Shown here piece by piece: positions 11,065 through 22,600 of a stretch of DNA of 41,763 nt. The position numbers and the translations under genes were made by a program. Position 1 is the stretch's first letter. Each line of letters begins with the position of its first letter. The stretch is from Lingula anatina (Eukaryota > Brachiopoda > Lingulata > Lingulida > Lingulidae): positions 216,992 through 258,754 of the forward strand of contig NW_019775668.1 of the NCBI RefSeq assembly GCF_001039355.2. Direction: 5' to 3'. The notes below the pieces were generated by a model. That model did no database searches. It was given only the letters and a program-made list of their open reading frames with translations, and had not been told where the DNA came from.

Positions 11065-14000
11065 CTAGTCACTATCTTCACTGTTACTGCTGTCAGAGTA
11101 ATTTCCAAGTAAAGACAACCCACCAGCAACTACAGGTTTACTTGCTGTTGCAGTGCTTGAAGATTTTACATTATTGGATACATTAGTGGTCCCATTTGCT
11201 AATGTCTTCTCTTTGTCATTAGTTTCATCTGATACACTAGCTGATCCATTTTCTCCTTCTGTGGGGGTCGATACATGTTTTGTTTCTGTGTTACTGTCTT
11301 TCTTAGGTTTAACAAGAACCAGTCCTTTCAATGAAGATTTCTTTGACATAACCCCTTGACTTTTCTTCCATGGTTTTTGCTGTGAGAAGGTTGAAGTCTT
11401 TGAAGAAGAAGAAGATGTCACCTGTGTTGTCTTTTCTGTGTTGACATCCTAAAAAGAAATTCCACTTGTGAGATTTTCTGACAGGAACATGTCTTTCATT
11501 ACCCTTCACTTCACAAATCATCTAAAGGCAGCTAATTCCAATTACATCTACTGCACCATTTATCTATTTGATTGTAATAGCCTTCAAGTATTTTAAAGAA
11601 AAATACATAAGCTTGCAGACAGACAACACCAGTAAAGAAAAAGACCCTCTACCAGGGCTACAGATCGATTTTTCACTAAATATTCACACGTCTCTGGCTA
11701 ATATTGGGCACTTCTCTTTACTGGTAGAATGACATCATCATTCAGTTGGCCTCCACTAGACGGAGAAAAATGTGTACTGACTATAAGCCAAATTACAGTA
11801 ATACTCAGCTTACCTCTGCCAGAATATCTGTGGGTTTGTCACCAACTGCAAACTTCTTCATTACAGGTACTTCTTCACTGTCACTATCATCTGAATCATG
11901 GATCCTTTTGACTAGTCCCTCATCCTTCTTCCCAAACACTGACCTGCAACAGAAAAAGGAAAGGGGGTTAATTTCCACTCCAGTTAATTTTGATCAATTC
12001 AATTACAATGTATAATTCATAGTTGTATCAGCATGTACAACCAAATGTGTGCTGCAAAATATACTTAAAATATATATTAGATTAAATCATGCAATTGCAT
12101 ACTATGTATAACTTCAACAGAAGAGCACTTACTGTATGAACTTTTCATCTTCTTCATCCTGAAGCTTTGCCAGTTGTTCTTCATAAGCAGCATGCAGTTC
12201 TAACATGGTATTTTGGTCCACTTTCTCCTTACGAGAGTTGATTTCTCTGAGTTCCTCAAGATTTTCCAGCATCTCCATTTCATTTCTGGATTGTTTTGTT
12301 CGATTTTCTAACAACTAAATGGTGAGTATATTCATTTAATAAAATGATAATATATAAAAGATCTAATTTTACAAGAAACTAAAGTAAACAAGATTTATCT
12401 AAATATAAAAGGCCCACAAAAGGCCAGATATATTGCAATTGCCAAAAATCAAATTTTCATGTAGGAATGAGTTGAAGCAGGAGGACATTTTAAAGCAGGG
12501 AGTGTATCAATCAAACACTTTAGTTAGTAACTTGGATTAAAATGAAACTGACAAACCCTTGACAAAGGGGAATCAGGTAAAACAACTGAAAACTAACTGT
12601 ACAAAGTTAAACTGGCCCTCTTGTAATTACACAGCTCATAAAAACAGCTCACCTCTAACAACACATTATTCTACGATTATTATTCATTATACTATTCTCA
12701 GTTGCTTACTTTCATTGGATTGTTAGCTTCCTCTTCTTCTTTCTGTTTTATTTCATCCCTAGCCAACTTCTCTGCTGTCTTCATGGCCTCAAAATTCCTG
12801 GTGGCACCTGCTTCTATGGCATAGTCTGTGTTCTCAAGATCTGTCTGAAATTCAAAATAAATGTTTTACATTTCAAAATGTTAATTAGCATGCTTTATAT
12901 CAGAAAATTCTGCTCAGAGAGCAGTGAGATATTTTAAAATGAACAGGAACTTACACCTATAAGAATATATCTATCAAAAGTTGGATGGTATCGCATTATT
13001 CACTGAAAAAATTTATTAGTTCCTTGGAATAACAACATATTTGACAAAAAATTAAAAATAATAAAACAAAATATTGGAACATCACTGATGATTTTGCCTA
13101 TTCCTGAAAACATATCTTTACCTTGAAAGAAATCTCTGCCACACATCTTGGGCACCTGATATAAAATCTGCGTATGTGAAGTCCCAGGTAGTTCTCATTC
13201 TCCACCAGCTCAGTTCTGGAGTTAAACTTCTTACCTTTGTAAATGTATTCACCACAAGTGTTACACCTGGAACACAATAAATAACATAAACATGTTGGAT
13301 AGAATTTCAGTAAATATAAATAGCTTGCCACACAAAATTGAATGGAGCTTATTCTTGTCACTAATAATGTTATTACACTGATGAAAGTAAAGCACAAATT
13401 CATTAGATTTAATATTAATTGTACATTTTTTAATGCATGCATGTATTAAAAGATAAATGGTTTTCATGTATAGGGGTGTTCTAAGAGTGGGATGTAAAAA
13501 GATCATTATTTTATTCCTTTTTTTCAGGATAGACATTTGAATGTGAACTCATGATATTTCCAGGTATATGTTTATATGTTATGGTGGAAAATGACACTAC
13601 TACTAAGAACCTGTTGATGTGGTCACATTGAAACAATATGCCAACATGGTCCAACTGCCAACATGGTCCATGTGTTAATTTGTCTTTACTTACCTCATAT
13701 TAAATGGTGCCATGGTACGGATGTTGTAAACACGATTTCTAGCTTGTTTGAGTTTGGGAACTTTTGAAGGATCAAAGTCTGGGGGATAGTATTTCTGTAA
13801 AAGAAGTATGCCAAAGCAAGTTATATTTACTTTAGGTAAGACAGTGTCAGAACCAAATACAAAATGTAATTTTGCAGAAAGTATCCCTGCCCCTTTCCAG
13901 TCCCACTGAATCCCGCCCTCAGTTACCTTAAGTTTAAACTCACTGACATATCCTTTTAAGAATCTGGTCTGAATTAATGAAATCATTGATGTAAATTCGA

Positions 14001-14181
14001 AAGCTTTACAATATACTAACAAATTTTCAGTGGTGCAAAACCAAATTAGAAAGATATCAAAAGTTGGAGCAAACTTGATCGACCAATGATAATGTTAACT
14101 TACACAACATAATACGTGTGGAAATCACACAGACTTAAGATATAACAATTAACTTACATTCAGAACCTTTCTTTCTGACAT
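11065..14181 (-). CDS. YJU2: Splicing factor YJU2 (CCDC94)
   Basis: YJU2 associates with the Prp19 (NTC) part of the spliceosome and promotes the first transesterification step in the nucleus. Seven minus-strand exons splice in frame to about 366 residues: 14158-14181, 13694-13794, 13122-13266, 12710-12844, 12133-12314, 11814-11943 and 11065-11448. The start [20 protein letters not shown] is diagnostic of the family. A C4 zinc site is visible as CNTC (Cys43/46) and CPRC (Cys80/83), separated by the conserved [14 protein letters not shown] region. After the [19 protein letters not shown] motif come a long Glu/Lys-rich helix (about residues 110-200, with [11 protein letters not shown]), an acidic [10 protein letters not shown] patch and a Ser/Thr/Lys-rich tail ending in [10 protein letters not shown]. 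Human YJU2 is somewhat shorter, and the extra length here is in the low-complexity tail. The start ATG at 14179-14181 is fixed by homology. The stop is at 11065-11067. Confidence 0.97.
11628..11725. repeat. Repeat copy A inside a 13-bp inverted repeat
   Basis: The segment 11661-11701 (CAGAT...TTTTTCACTAAATATTCACA...TCTCTGGCTAA) recurs at 40655-40696. It is bracketed by ACCAGTAAAGAAA (11628-11640) and TCTCTTTACTGGT (11713-11725), which pair at 12 of 13 positions. This looks like a short non-autonomous mobile element, inserted in the YJU2 intron between exons 11448 and 11814. Confidence 0.5.
13639..13670. repeat. Two-copy 17-bp tandem repeat
   Basis: TGCCAACATGGTCCA occurs at 13639-13653 and again at 13656-13670, in a YJU2 intron. 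Likely a simple local duplication. Confidence 0.85.
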
Positions 14182-15277
14182 TTTGACAGCTCAGTTGCTC
14201 ACGTACTAAAGAAAACTTCTCCAAAACCTTATCGTTCGTCGCGGTCGTCGCCGCAGCAGTAACCTTCACCTTACATGCAGAGCTACCCAGTTATTTTGTA
14301 AAACGGTTAGAATCAGTGATAATGTACGGAGGCTCTTATGTGCCATTAAAATCTACCGCATTGAATAGTGTGGTCGTGCTGTCCACACTGAAACAGAAAA
14401 TACCATCTTGTTTAAAACTGTGCTTATATCATGTCTCTTAACTCGTTATCGCATTTTTAGTCTTTTTTTGTGTGCTCTCTCTTTTTTTTTTGCTCTGAAA
14501 AGAAAAGCAAACCAGTTTTTTTGTATCATTAGGCATATACATATTCTAGACTTCATTACCATTTCAAAAATTAGCTGATTTGTTTTAAAACTCAAGCTCG
14601 TATTTGTTTCACTTTTAAATCATAATGTTAATCTTGGTCAATAAGCTGTATCTACTAAATGAACTAATTTTAACATTTTGCTGTGTAAAATGTCGCGTTT
14701 CCTGGTATGCTACATGCACAACTACAATCAGGCACAGCTACTACAATCTAACCAGACCATGGCAAAGGCTTCTCAGACTTGTGGTGATGCAATGAGAGCA
14801 AAAAAAAACTTCTCTTCCCTACCTCCGTGACCTAAATTACCTTATTGCCAAAGAAAAACACACCCTTTCCTTTTTTAATGATCCTCTACGGCATCTTATA
14901 TAGGGTATTTTTAATTAAAATTAACATATTGTCATGAACTTCGGGTTTGGGTTTTCAATCTATAACATTTCCGAACATTCCCACTTTAGTTTTTATATCC
15001 TGCGGCCCAGCCAACAAGAAGGTCTAGATCTTCAAGTCTAATCTTTTTCTTCATCTGATTTGTGGCAAATAACCAATGTCAGCGACAGGTTCTACAGTAC
15101 AAAGTCTGTACCTTATGCTGGTTCTTGTATTCAATTTGCAGAGAATACATCAAAGGTAATAATAACACTGAATAACATTAACAACAGCCAAAAGAGTAAG
15201 ATACGAGTGCTACAGAACGAAAATTTGATCTTCAGTTCTCCCTGAAGAATAAATTCTTGCTGCTCTTGGAATTGCTA

Positions 15278-15393
15278 TTTTTTTTTTTTTTTTTTTTTTT
15301 TTTCAATTTATCGATGCGAAATCCCACAACTCATGTTTTCTTGATCACCGTTATGCGCCGGTGAAAAAAAAATATAAATAAAAAAAAAAAAAT
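15278..15393. repeat. Poly-T (26) and facing A-rich tract
   Basis: Twenty-six T residues run from 15278 to 15303. About 60 bp later come A-rich runs (GTGAAAAAAAAATATAAATA and then 12 or more A residues to about 15392). The two tracts could pair in opposite orientation. Confidence 0.9.
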
Positions 15394-16300
15394 CAAAGTC
15401 AACAAATTATCAGATAGGCGGATCTACATCTACAGTTGTACCTGGTAGTTTAATGAGATACTACTGCAGCAATACCGCCTGCATTTGTGCAGATACAAGG
15501 GCTTTATTTGCTATTCATCATTATTTACGCAGTTTGTTTTGCGTTTGTGTTAAAAAGAATTTTGAAAATGGATCACCAAAATTGATATATTTGATAACGT
15601 TCCTTTTAGTATCAGCTAGGAAAGAATAACCATTGAGTATCGTAAGTTACAGTGCATTTAACTAAAAAGGTGGATAAAAGAATTACTAAAATCCATCCAC
15701 TCGATATAAACCAATCTTTTGTTGAACCATAGGTGCGTGTTAAAAAAAGAGATATTGACGCAAGTAGAAGTAATACTGAATGCAAATCTTTTATAAGCCG
15801 AGGTGAATTTGATATTTGATACCGCTGCTATAATTTCTTGGTACGATTTAGTTGGAGATCGTAGCTACAGATTAAATAACTTTTGTTATTGACGCCTTGA
15901 CATTTTAAAGACAAACTTAATTGGTGGACGGATGGATGTGACTGAAAGAAAAAAATGGACCGAATAGACACTGACGGATATGCACAAAAACAAGCGCATA
16001 ATTTAAACAGACTGATTAAATGCATTGAAATAGTATACACATATCAATTAAATAAGTTAATATCATATACACCGTTCAGCTGGTCTTTTTACTACATAAT
16101 ATTATTATTTCTTAGAGGTCACGTTCCTCTAAACCTCAGCCGCATTCAATGCATTCACAACGCCGACCTAAAGAAATTAATCTCAGCCAGCTTACGCTTG
16201 GTCACAGATCAATTATGTTCTTGATCTTGGTTGGCAACCGGGCTCATATCACTGTTTGCGGTTATCAAAAGGGCATTCTGTCGTTTGTTTATTTTGTAAA

Positions 16301-16310
16301 GCGCATGCGC
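16301..16310. promoter_or_regulatory. NRF1-type palindrome GCGCATGCGC
   Basis: A perfect GCGCATGCGC, the core recognition sequence of nuclear respiratory factor 1, lies 332 bp before the ATG of the EF-hand gene. CpG-containing 10-mers are rare in this AT-rich window, so a functional promoter element is plausible. Confidence 0.5.
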
Positions 16311-16632
16311 CCTGTAATAATTTACTATTGCCAAGGAAGCAACCCCGACCAGCTGAAAACGGGATAAAAAGCGTGGTCAAAGATTTATTAGATTTTTATC
16401 AACAGTTCAAGGGAGTTAAGTACTCGAGTATTGTTGAAACGATACGTTTTCCATTGGAAAATGTTCATTTAACGAGCTCTGGAGTTTTAAGGGACCCACA
16501 ACCGCAAAACTTAGACCGAGTTTGGAACTTCACCCAAAACGAATTCGTGGTCGCTGGATAGCGATTCATGTAGTTTTCTGCCTCGCGGAGTTTATACGGT
16601 AGTTGAGAGGAAGATGCGAGCTGGTGCCGAAA

Positions 16633-19600
16633 ATGTTGACCATGTCTACAGTTAATCCTGTGTCAGACGAAAGAGCAATTCGACAGTTGCCAACATTGCC
16701 TAAGGCTAAATCCGCAGGGTCGGGAGGCTCTGGTAGTGGGAACAGTTTATCACCTACACGGGACTTTAAGCAGATTGACATCCCCAACCTCCCCCCTTTA
16801 GTCCCCCGGGACGCAGACGAGCTCAGTGCAAGGAGGGTTCAGGCCAGACCCACAAAGGTTGGTGCTTGCGATTTGTTGGAATCCTTAATATAAAGGCATG
16901 TAAAGTCGATGCAAAGTTGAGTAAACTGATAATGTCCAGAAACAAATGTTTTCACGTAGCACGAAAATTCACACACACACGTAAGTACAGATCAGAATCG
17001 TCAGTTGGAGTGCTAACGCATGAATTTTCGTGCTAGCTTTCACGGAGGCGTTTAGATATTGAATCTGTAATTTTTTCATATTTTGACATGAAAAAAGATA
17101 TTTACTGTATGTTTTTTTAAATTAATTTTTTTTCATTATATTATCCTTATTTTCAATCAGTAAAGCTTTTTTTATGAATGTATGAGTGAATATGTCAGTC
17201 AACCCCTAACCCCTACCCTCTTACTGAATATATTAATTGGCATTACTTGTTACATTTAGTTCAATATTATAGTAAATCATTAATTAGATGAAGTTGTGTG
17301 GATAACTTCATAACAAAAGCTAATTCTTCAATCAATCTCAGTTCATGATTTTTTGCATAAGCCTTATGTGATGAGATCAATACAGTTATAATCAACCTGT
17401 ATAATTCTCTGTGACACCGATTGACACCTTGATTATTTGTTGCCCTGTGTGACTTCTGCCAGCCGTCTTCAAGTACCTGTAAATAGATCAATATATCTGT
17501 CCATAGTCATAAGCTTGTTGTAATTTAGTTCTTGGGTTGTATTACTATACAAATAAAATACTTTTTTACTTAATGCTTCAATCTAGATGCTGTACCAGGC
17601 TCCAATTAACTCATTTGATTACAGTTAATGCAAAACAAAGTGGTTTTAACGTAATCTAGTTTTTTATGTACTGTTGCCCAGATCTTATTTCATTTGTTTT
17701 AAGGATAGTAACTTACTGTTTACCATCTAGTTAAATTCTGTGAATATTCTAGGTATATACTATTGGCATATTTTATTTTAAAGGTCCACACTTCCCCCAA
17801 TATGCATGCCAAGTCAAGGTTTGAAGACAATCGACCAAAGGAATTTAATACAGAGCCACTGCCATATCAGCCTCAATATTTCAAGTAAGTAAAATGTTTT
17901 TGTGTCTTACAACAACCAGAATAAAACCTCAGATTTGATATGAAGAAAAATGCCTACCAAGTGAGCTTATAATTATAACATTTCAAAAATTGATGTTTGC
18001 ATGTACATGCATTTGCTGCCCAGTCTTTTACAGATATCTGAAACTGGGAGGAAAGTTGTTCCATATCCATTTTCCAAAATTGAATGGACTTACATAAATT
18101 GTACATTATAAATGTAACTTGCTTTGGTGCCACTGTGGTCGGGACAATTGAGATATTGAAGAATTGTTGTTTAGTTTAAGATGTCTTCTGCCAATTAGGG
18201 AAACATTTGGTTTCTGTTTGTGAAATATCCACAATATAAATATGATAATGAAATACTGATCAGAATTTACACTATAAGACACAGCATGACACAGACATAG
18301 GGAACATACATAGTAGACCCTTAAAATGTCAGTCATAACTGTACTACTATTTTCACCATGCCTTCTATCTAGTAGTTGTCAGCTTATAGTAAGGATAAAT
18401 ATTAGTTTTGTGAGAATAGTGATCCTTTGTAGTAGAAGAGGCATTGGCACACAGACGTGAGATGCGATCTGCATAAGTAAATTTACAGAGTCTTTAAGTG
18501 TTTATACATTCTTCTATCAAGTTTGAATGAGTTAATAGAATTAAATTGAAAGACCCAATCACAAGTGATTTGGTAGTCTTATTGAAGTGTGAAAATAAGT
18601 TAAGTTGATGTGTATATTAGAGAACTACTGTTTATGAAGTTAAATGATTTTTATTACCTATTTGTATTTTTGCTTTTTTAGTGCTGCAAAAGCATGTTAG
18701 TTTTTCATTGATTTAGGTCCTTTACTGTCTTTTTGTAAAGGATTAATTTTTTTTGTAATGTGTTAAATTAATAGCAGTATTGTTTTGAGACTGAAGTTTA
18801 TATTTTATTTTTGTAGATCTTCCACGATGTTGAAGAAAGTGTCCATTCCTAAACGTCACCAAGATACCTTTGGTGGTAAAGAAGTGGCTATGACAAGACA
18901 GAAAGAAGTAATCATTCATACAGAAAGATACCAGGTACGTATTTTTGCACAGATTTTAGAAAAATTTCATAACCTCTTTGGTTTTCCAATCCCACATATA
19001 TTTCTGAAAATTTTGAAAATTTGAAAGTGGGTATGGAGTGAAGGGGGAGTCGGTATTAAGCATTTTGCTTGTCAAAATTTTTGACAGAAATATGTTTTAA
19101 TGCCAAAAGTTTGTTTTGGTTTTCTTCATAATAATAGTAATGTGATTTTTTAAAATCTGTAGTTTATCAAATCAGCTTTTTTAGCATTGTCAAAGTGCCA
19201 GATTTTTCTTTTCAAAAGTTTTAATTTCAATAGATATATACTGATTTTCAAATCAAAGTGATTTGAAATCCATGAGATGAATTAATGTTAAATGACTTGT
19301 GTTGCCAGAGAGAGTCTCCAATGTTTGGTATTGGAAAAGTAAGTAGACGGAGTTTGGTTACTGACAGTTGAAAAACAGGGTGGAGGTGTATACTTGAAAG
19401 TTTATCAATACAAATTAAAGTGAATTGATTTTTTGTGGTGTTTTAACATATTGCATGAGATATGATAATAAAAAAAAGCATGCGACACAGTGTGATTGAT
19501 TTTTTTCCCCAACTGGCCTGGTTATGGGCATGTGGCTTTCTGTGACTGTGAAACTTGATGTGTGAAATGAGCAATTTGTAATTGACAACGGTTGCAAACT

Positions 19601-22600
19601 ATTGTAGGAATAATTGAAGAAAATCATTAACATTGACTCTAACATGTTTTCCAGATGAGTTTCATGACTAATGCATTAATAATGGAAGCATTTATATTTA
19701 CCCCAAGGCATGCCAATTGGACATAATGAGAAAATATCCAGTCTGTTTTTCTCATTATTTACCAACCTCAAGAATTTTTTCCTATAGTTAATTCCATTAC
19801 CAGTTGAGTGACACATCCTAATGGAGATATGAATAGTACAAAATCGACCACCTTTAAAACAAGACAAAACGTAGAAAACTTTAAAAGAACATTAGAAACC
19901 CCTTATATAAAAAGACTGTTATGATTAAAATAATGGCAATTATACCGAAGTAAGTGGTAGATCCACATGCTTGGTACATACCAAAACAACTTTTTGAAAA
20001 AAACATTGTTACATTTTAATAAAATAAGAATACTTTGATTTAAAATAGGACATGAATAGTGTCATTTGATGTTTGGGTTCATTGGCATATGATGTATTTT
20101 ATTGTTTTTTGTAAAACAAACATTGGAAAGGGTACAAATATTGCTGTATTTTCTTTGTTTATCTGTCAGTGTCCTGGGTAGCAAAGTATATGATGAAGGT
20201 CATTCCAGAAAATGATTGACTGAAAATGCCAAAAAAGGTAAAAAGTAATACATTCTCTAAAAAAAAAAATCAGACAGAAACAGTTGTGAAAAAAATTCAT
20301 TTTTCTACTTTTCAGTGGGATGTTGAATCAGACAAGAATCCTCCAGTGCAACCGTGAGTAGATGTACTTTTTTCAGCTGTATTTCAGGAAAAACGTTTGG
20401 ATAAATTTTAAAAATATAAGATAATGCTTCAAATAAATAATTAAACCATTTATATTTAGTTTGTACATAAATATGTTGATTAAAAAATTTAGGTGTGTAT
20501 GTAAACTTGTGTTCAGTGTTTTATTTATTAATTGTTCAAATGTTTTTAATTTTTGTCACTAATTCTTATTAAATTTATTTTATTGCATGTGATAAATGTA
20601 GTGCTACTTAGATAATTGAAAAGTATTTGCTTTTATAACTTCAATTAAGGCACAGCACAGCTTTTTAGTTTATTGTGATATATTGAACCCAACATAAGTA
20701 TAAAATATATAGAAGAAGTTGTATAGAAGTTGTTATATTGTATCAAACACTCCCATAACACAGTGTGGTATATTTAATGTAGCACAGCAACATTGTATCC
20801 AATTTTAACATTATATTTTTGACATTGTATCAAGCCAATGATCCAAATGACTTTTTTTCATCATGCACACAGATCTGGCTTTTTTATAACAGCAAAGAAA
20901 CGTGTACACAAACAAAAAATGCCCGGGTAACTGTGGTTTGTGTGTGCATTTTGTCTTTGACTGTATTGATTTAATATGACTTTAATTTCTTATGTTTGTT
21001 TGGAGATTATGTTGGGATATTTTGGCTTTATTGAGTGATAAATGATAAAGAAGTCACTGTATTGGATATGTTGATAAGATAATGCGGTCTTTTTTTTACC
21101 TGAGATCTCCAATTATGTGAAGTGATTTGTAAGCTGTCCATGTTAATCCTGTGGCTTATTCGCCTAGTTACATCTCTGTTTTAGTCTGTTTTGAAATAAA
21201 CAGGTCAAGTGATTAAGCTACTTTGAGTAGCGTTTTGGAAGAATAACACTTTAAATGGATGCACATGAATGAATTTTCTTCAGCTTATGTATATTGTTCT
21301 GGAATATTTTTGACATCTTGGGAGGGACATTTTTAAAAAGTTGATTATGCTACAAGTTTTATGAACATTTACTGGGGTTTGGGGGCATATTTTGATTTTG
21401 GCCATGTTTTTCTAGATGTAGATGTGCACATTTGATTTTATTTAAGATGACTGCACATAACCTAGATTATTGCACATTGAGTGAATGCTTCAGTCGCACA
21501 TAGTAATAACTGCATAGTCATATGTAGCCTGTAGTCATTGCACACATCACGATAACTGCATATTGTGAAAAATCATACAGTGGCACTTGCAGCATTGGTG
21601 TGGCTTGTAGCATTAGTATTCTAATTTCTTTTATAAGATTCTTTACACTTTTTCCTTATCACTGTAGTGAACTGTATAATTTTATTTCATTTAAACTCCC
21701 CCCCCCCCAAAAAAAAAAAAAAAAAATTCTTTTTCAAACTTTACTTACCCTATATTTTACATCTGAGCAATTTGGTAACTGAATAATCATGTATCACAGT
21801 ATGTCAATATGAACTTCTTTTGAAAAATTTCAAATAAAAAATTAAAATCAGATCTTTAGAAATTTATTTTTTTCATTAGCAAAAAAAATTGATATTTTAT
21901 TTGATAAAATCTGATTGCTTCTTTACCTGGGGGACTTTTTCTTTCATACTTTGCTCATATCTTTAACCTTCAGCACTTGAAAAAATCTTTCCTCTTGTCA
22001 AAATGTACTGCACCTAACATTTTCACTTAATTTCATGAGATATACTGGTTTGATTGTCTGGGTAGTAGTTTAGCATGTAGCTTATCCCACAGCTTCATTT
22101 CTTTCTCTTTTGCCCTCTAGACCACTGCCCATTTTGTCCTATGTGCAAACTCCCAATCTGCAAGTGACCAAGAACACATACAACTTTAACAAAATCCGGC
22201 AGCAGTACAATCTTAAGTAAGTGGTTCAAGAGTGTGGCAGGTTGCAATTATTGCTGCTAAAAAAGGCAGCCTTTCGTAATAAACTGATTGTGTTGAAGCA
22301 TGCATTCCATGGGAGTTCATTTTGTGTAGCTTTGTCAAAGGTTTGTAGACATGTTTTTGTCTTCGTGATATGTTGACTTGATAAATACAGATATAGCGAA
22401 TAAGGTATATGTTTAATGTAGAGTGATTGATATACACGAATACCAGTAGGTATGATTATATGATTATATATGGCATAAGATTTTGTAGATGTTAGAACAA
22501 TTAATATTTGTTTTGTCTTTGTTTTTGTAGTAGGGAGTCACAACGAGAGCGACATCAGGCAGAAAAAGATTATGTCGAATCTATGAGGGGGTTAAAAAGA

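Larger units (their letters stand above)
14182..16632. promoter_or_regulatory. Divergent promoter region between YJU2 and the EF-hand gene
   Basis: The first ~100 bp left of this stretch is CpG-bearing (GTTCGTCGCGGTCGTCGCCG near 14233) and is probably the YJU2 5' UTR and promoter. The middle is AT-rich with a 26-T tract (15278-15303) and nearby A-rich runs. The right end (about 16100-16632) becomes GC- and CpG-richer, carries an NRF1-type palindrome at 16301, and is open in one frame for about 100 codons without an ATG; it is read as promoter and 5' UTR of the EF-hand gene. No TATA box is obvious for either gene. Confidence 0.5.

Noticed and set aside
16327-16343. Possible RFX X-box (ATTGCC...AGCAAC) before the EF-hand gene, which would hint at a ciliary role
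   Set aside because: The first half-site has a mismatch, and the 5-nt spacer is longer than the usual 1-3 nt.
16256-16561. Open frame of about 100 codons upstream of the EF-hand gene
   Set aside because: It has no ATG, ends before the gene's start in another frame, and has no recognisable protein sequence. Better explained as CpG-rich 5' UTR or promoter.
20893-20926. Exon-like segment (ATAACAG | 34 nt | GTAACT) in the intron after exon 20316-20353
   Set aside because: Including it shifts the frame and gives a stop within the next exon, so it does not fit the coding model. At most it is a poison exon.
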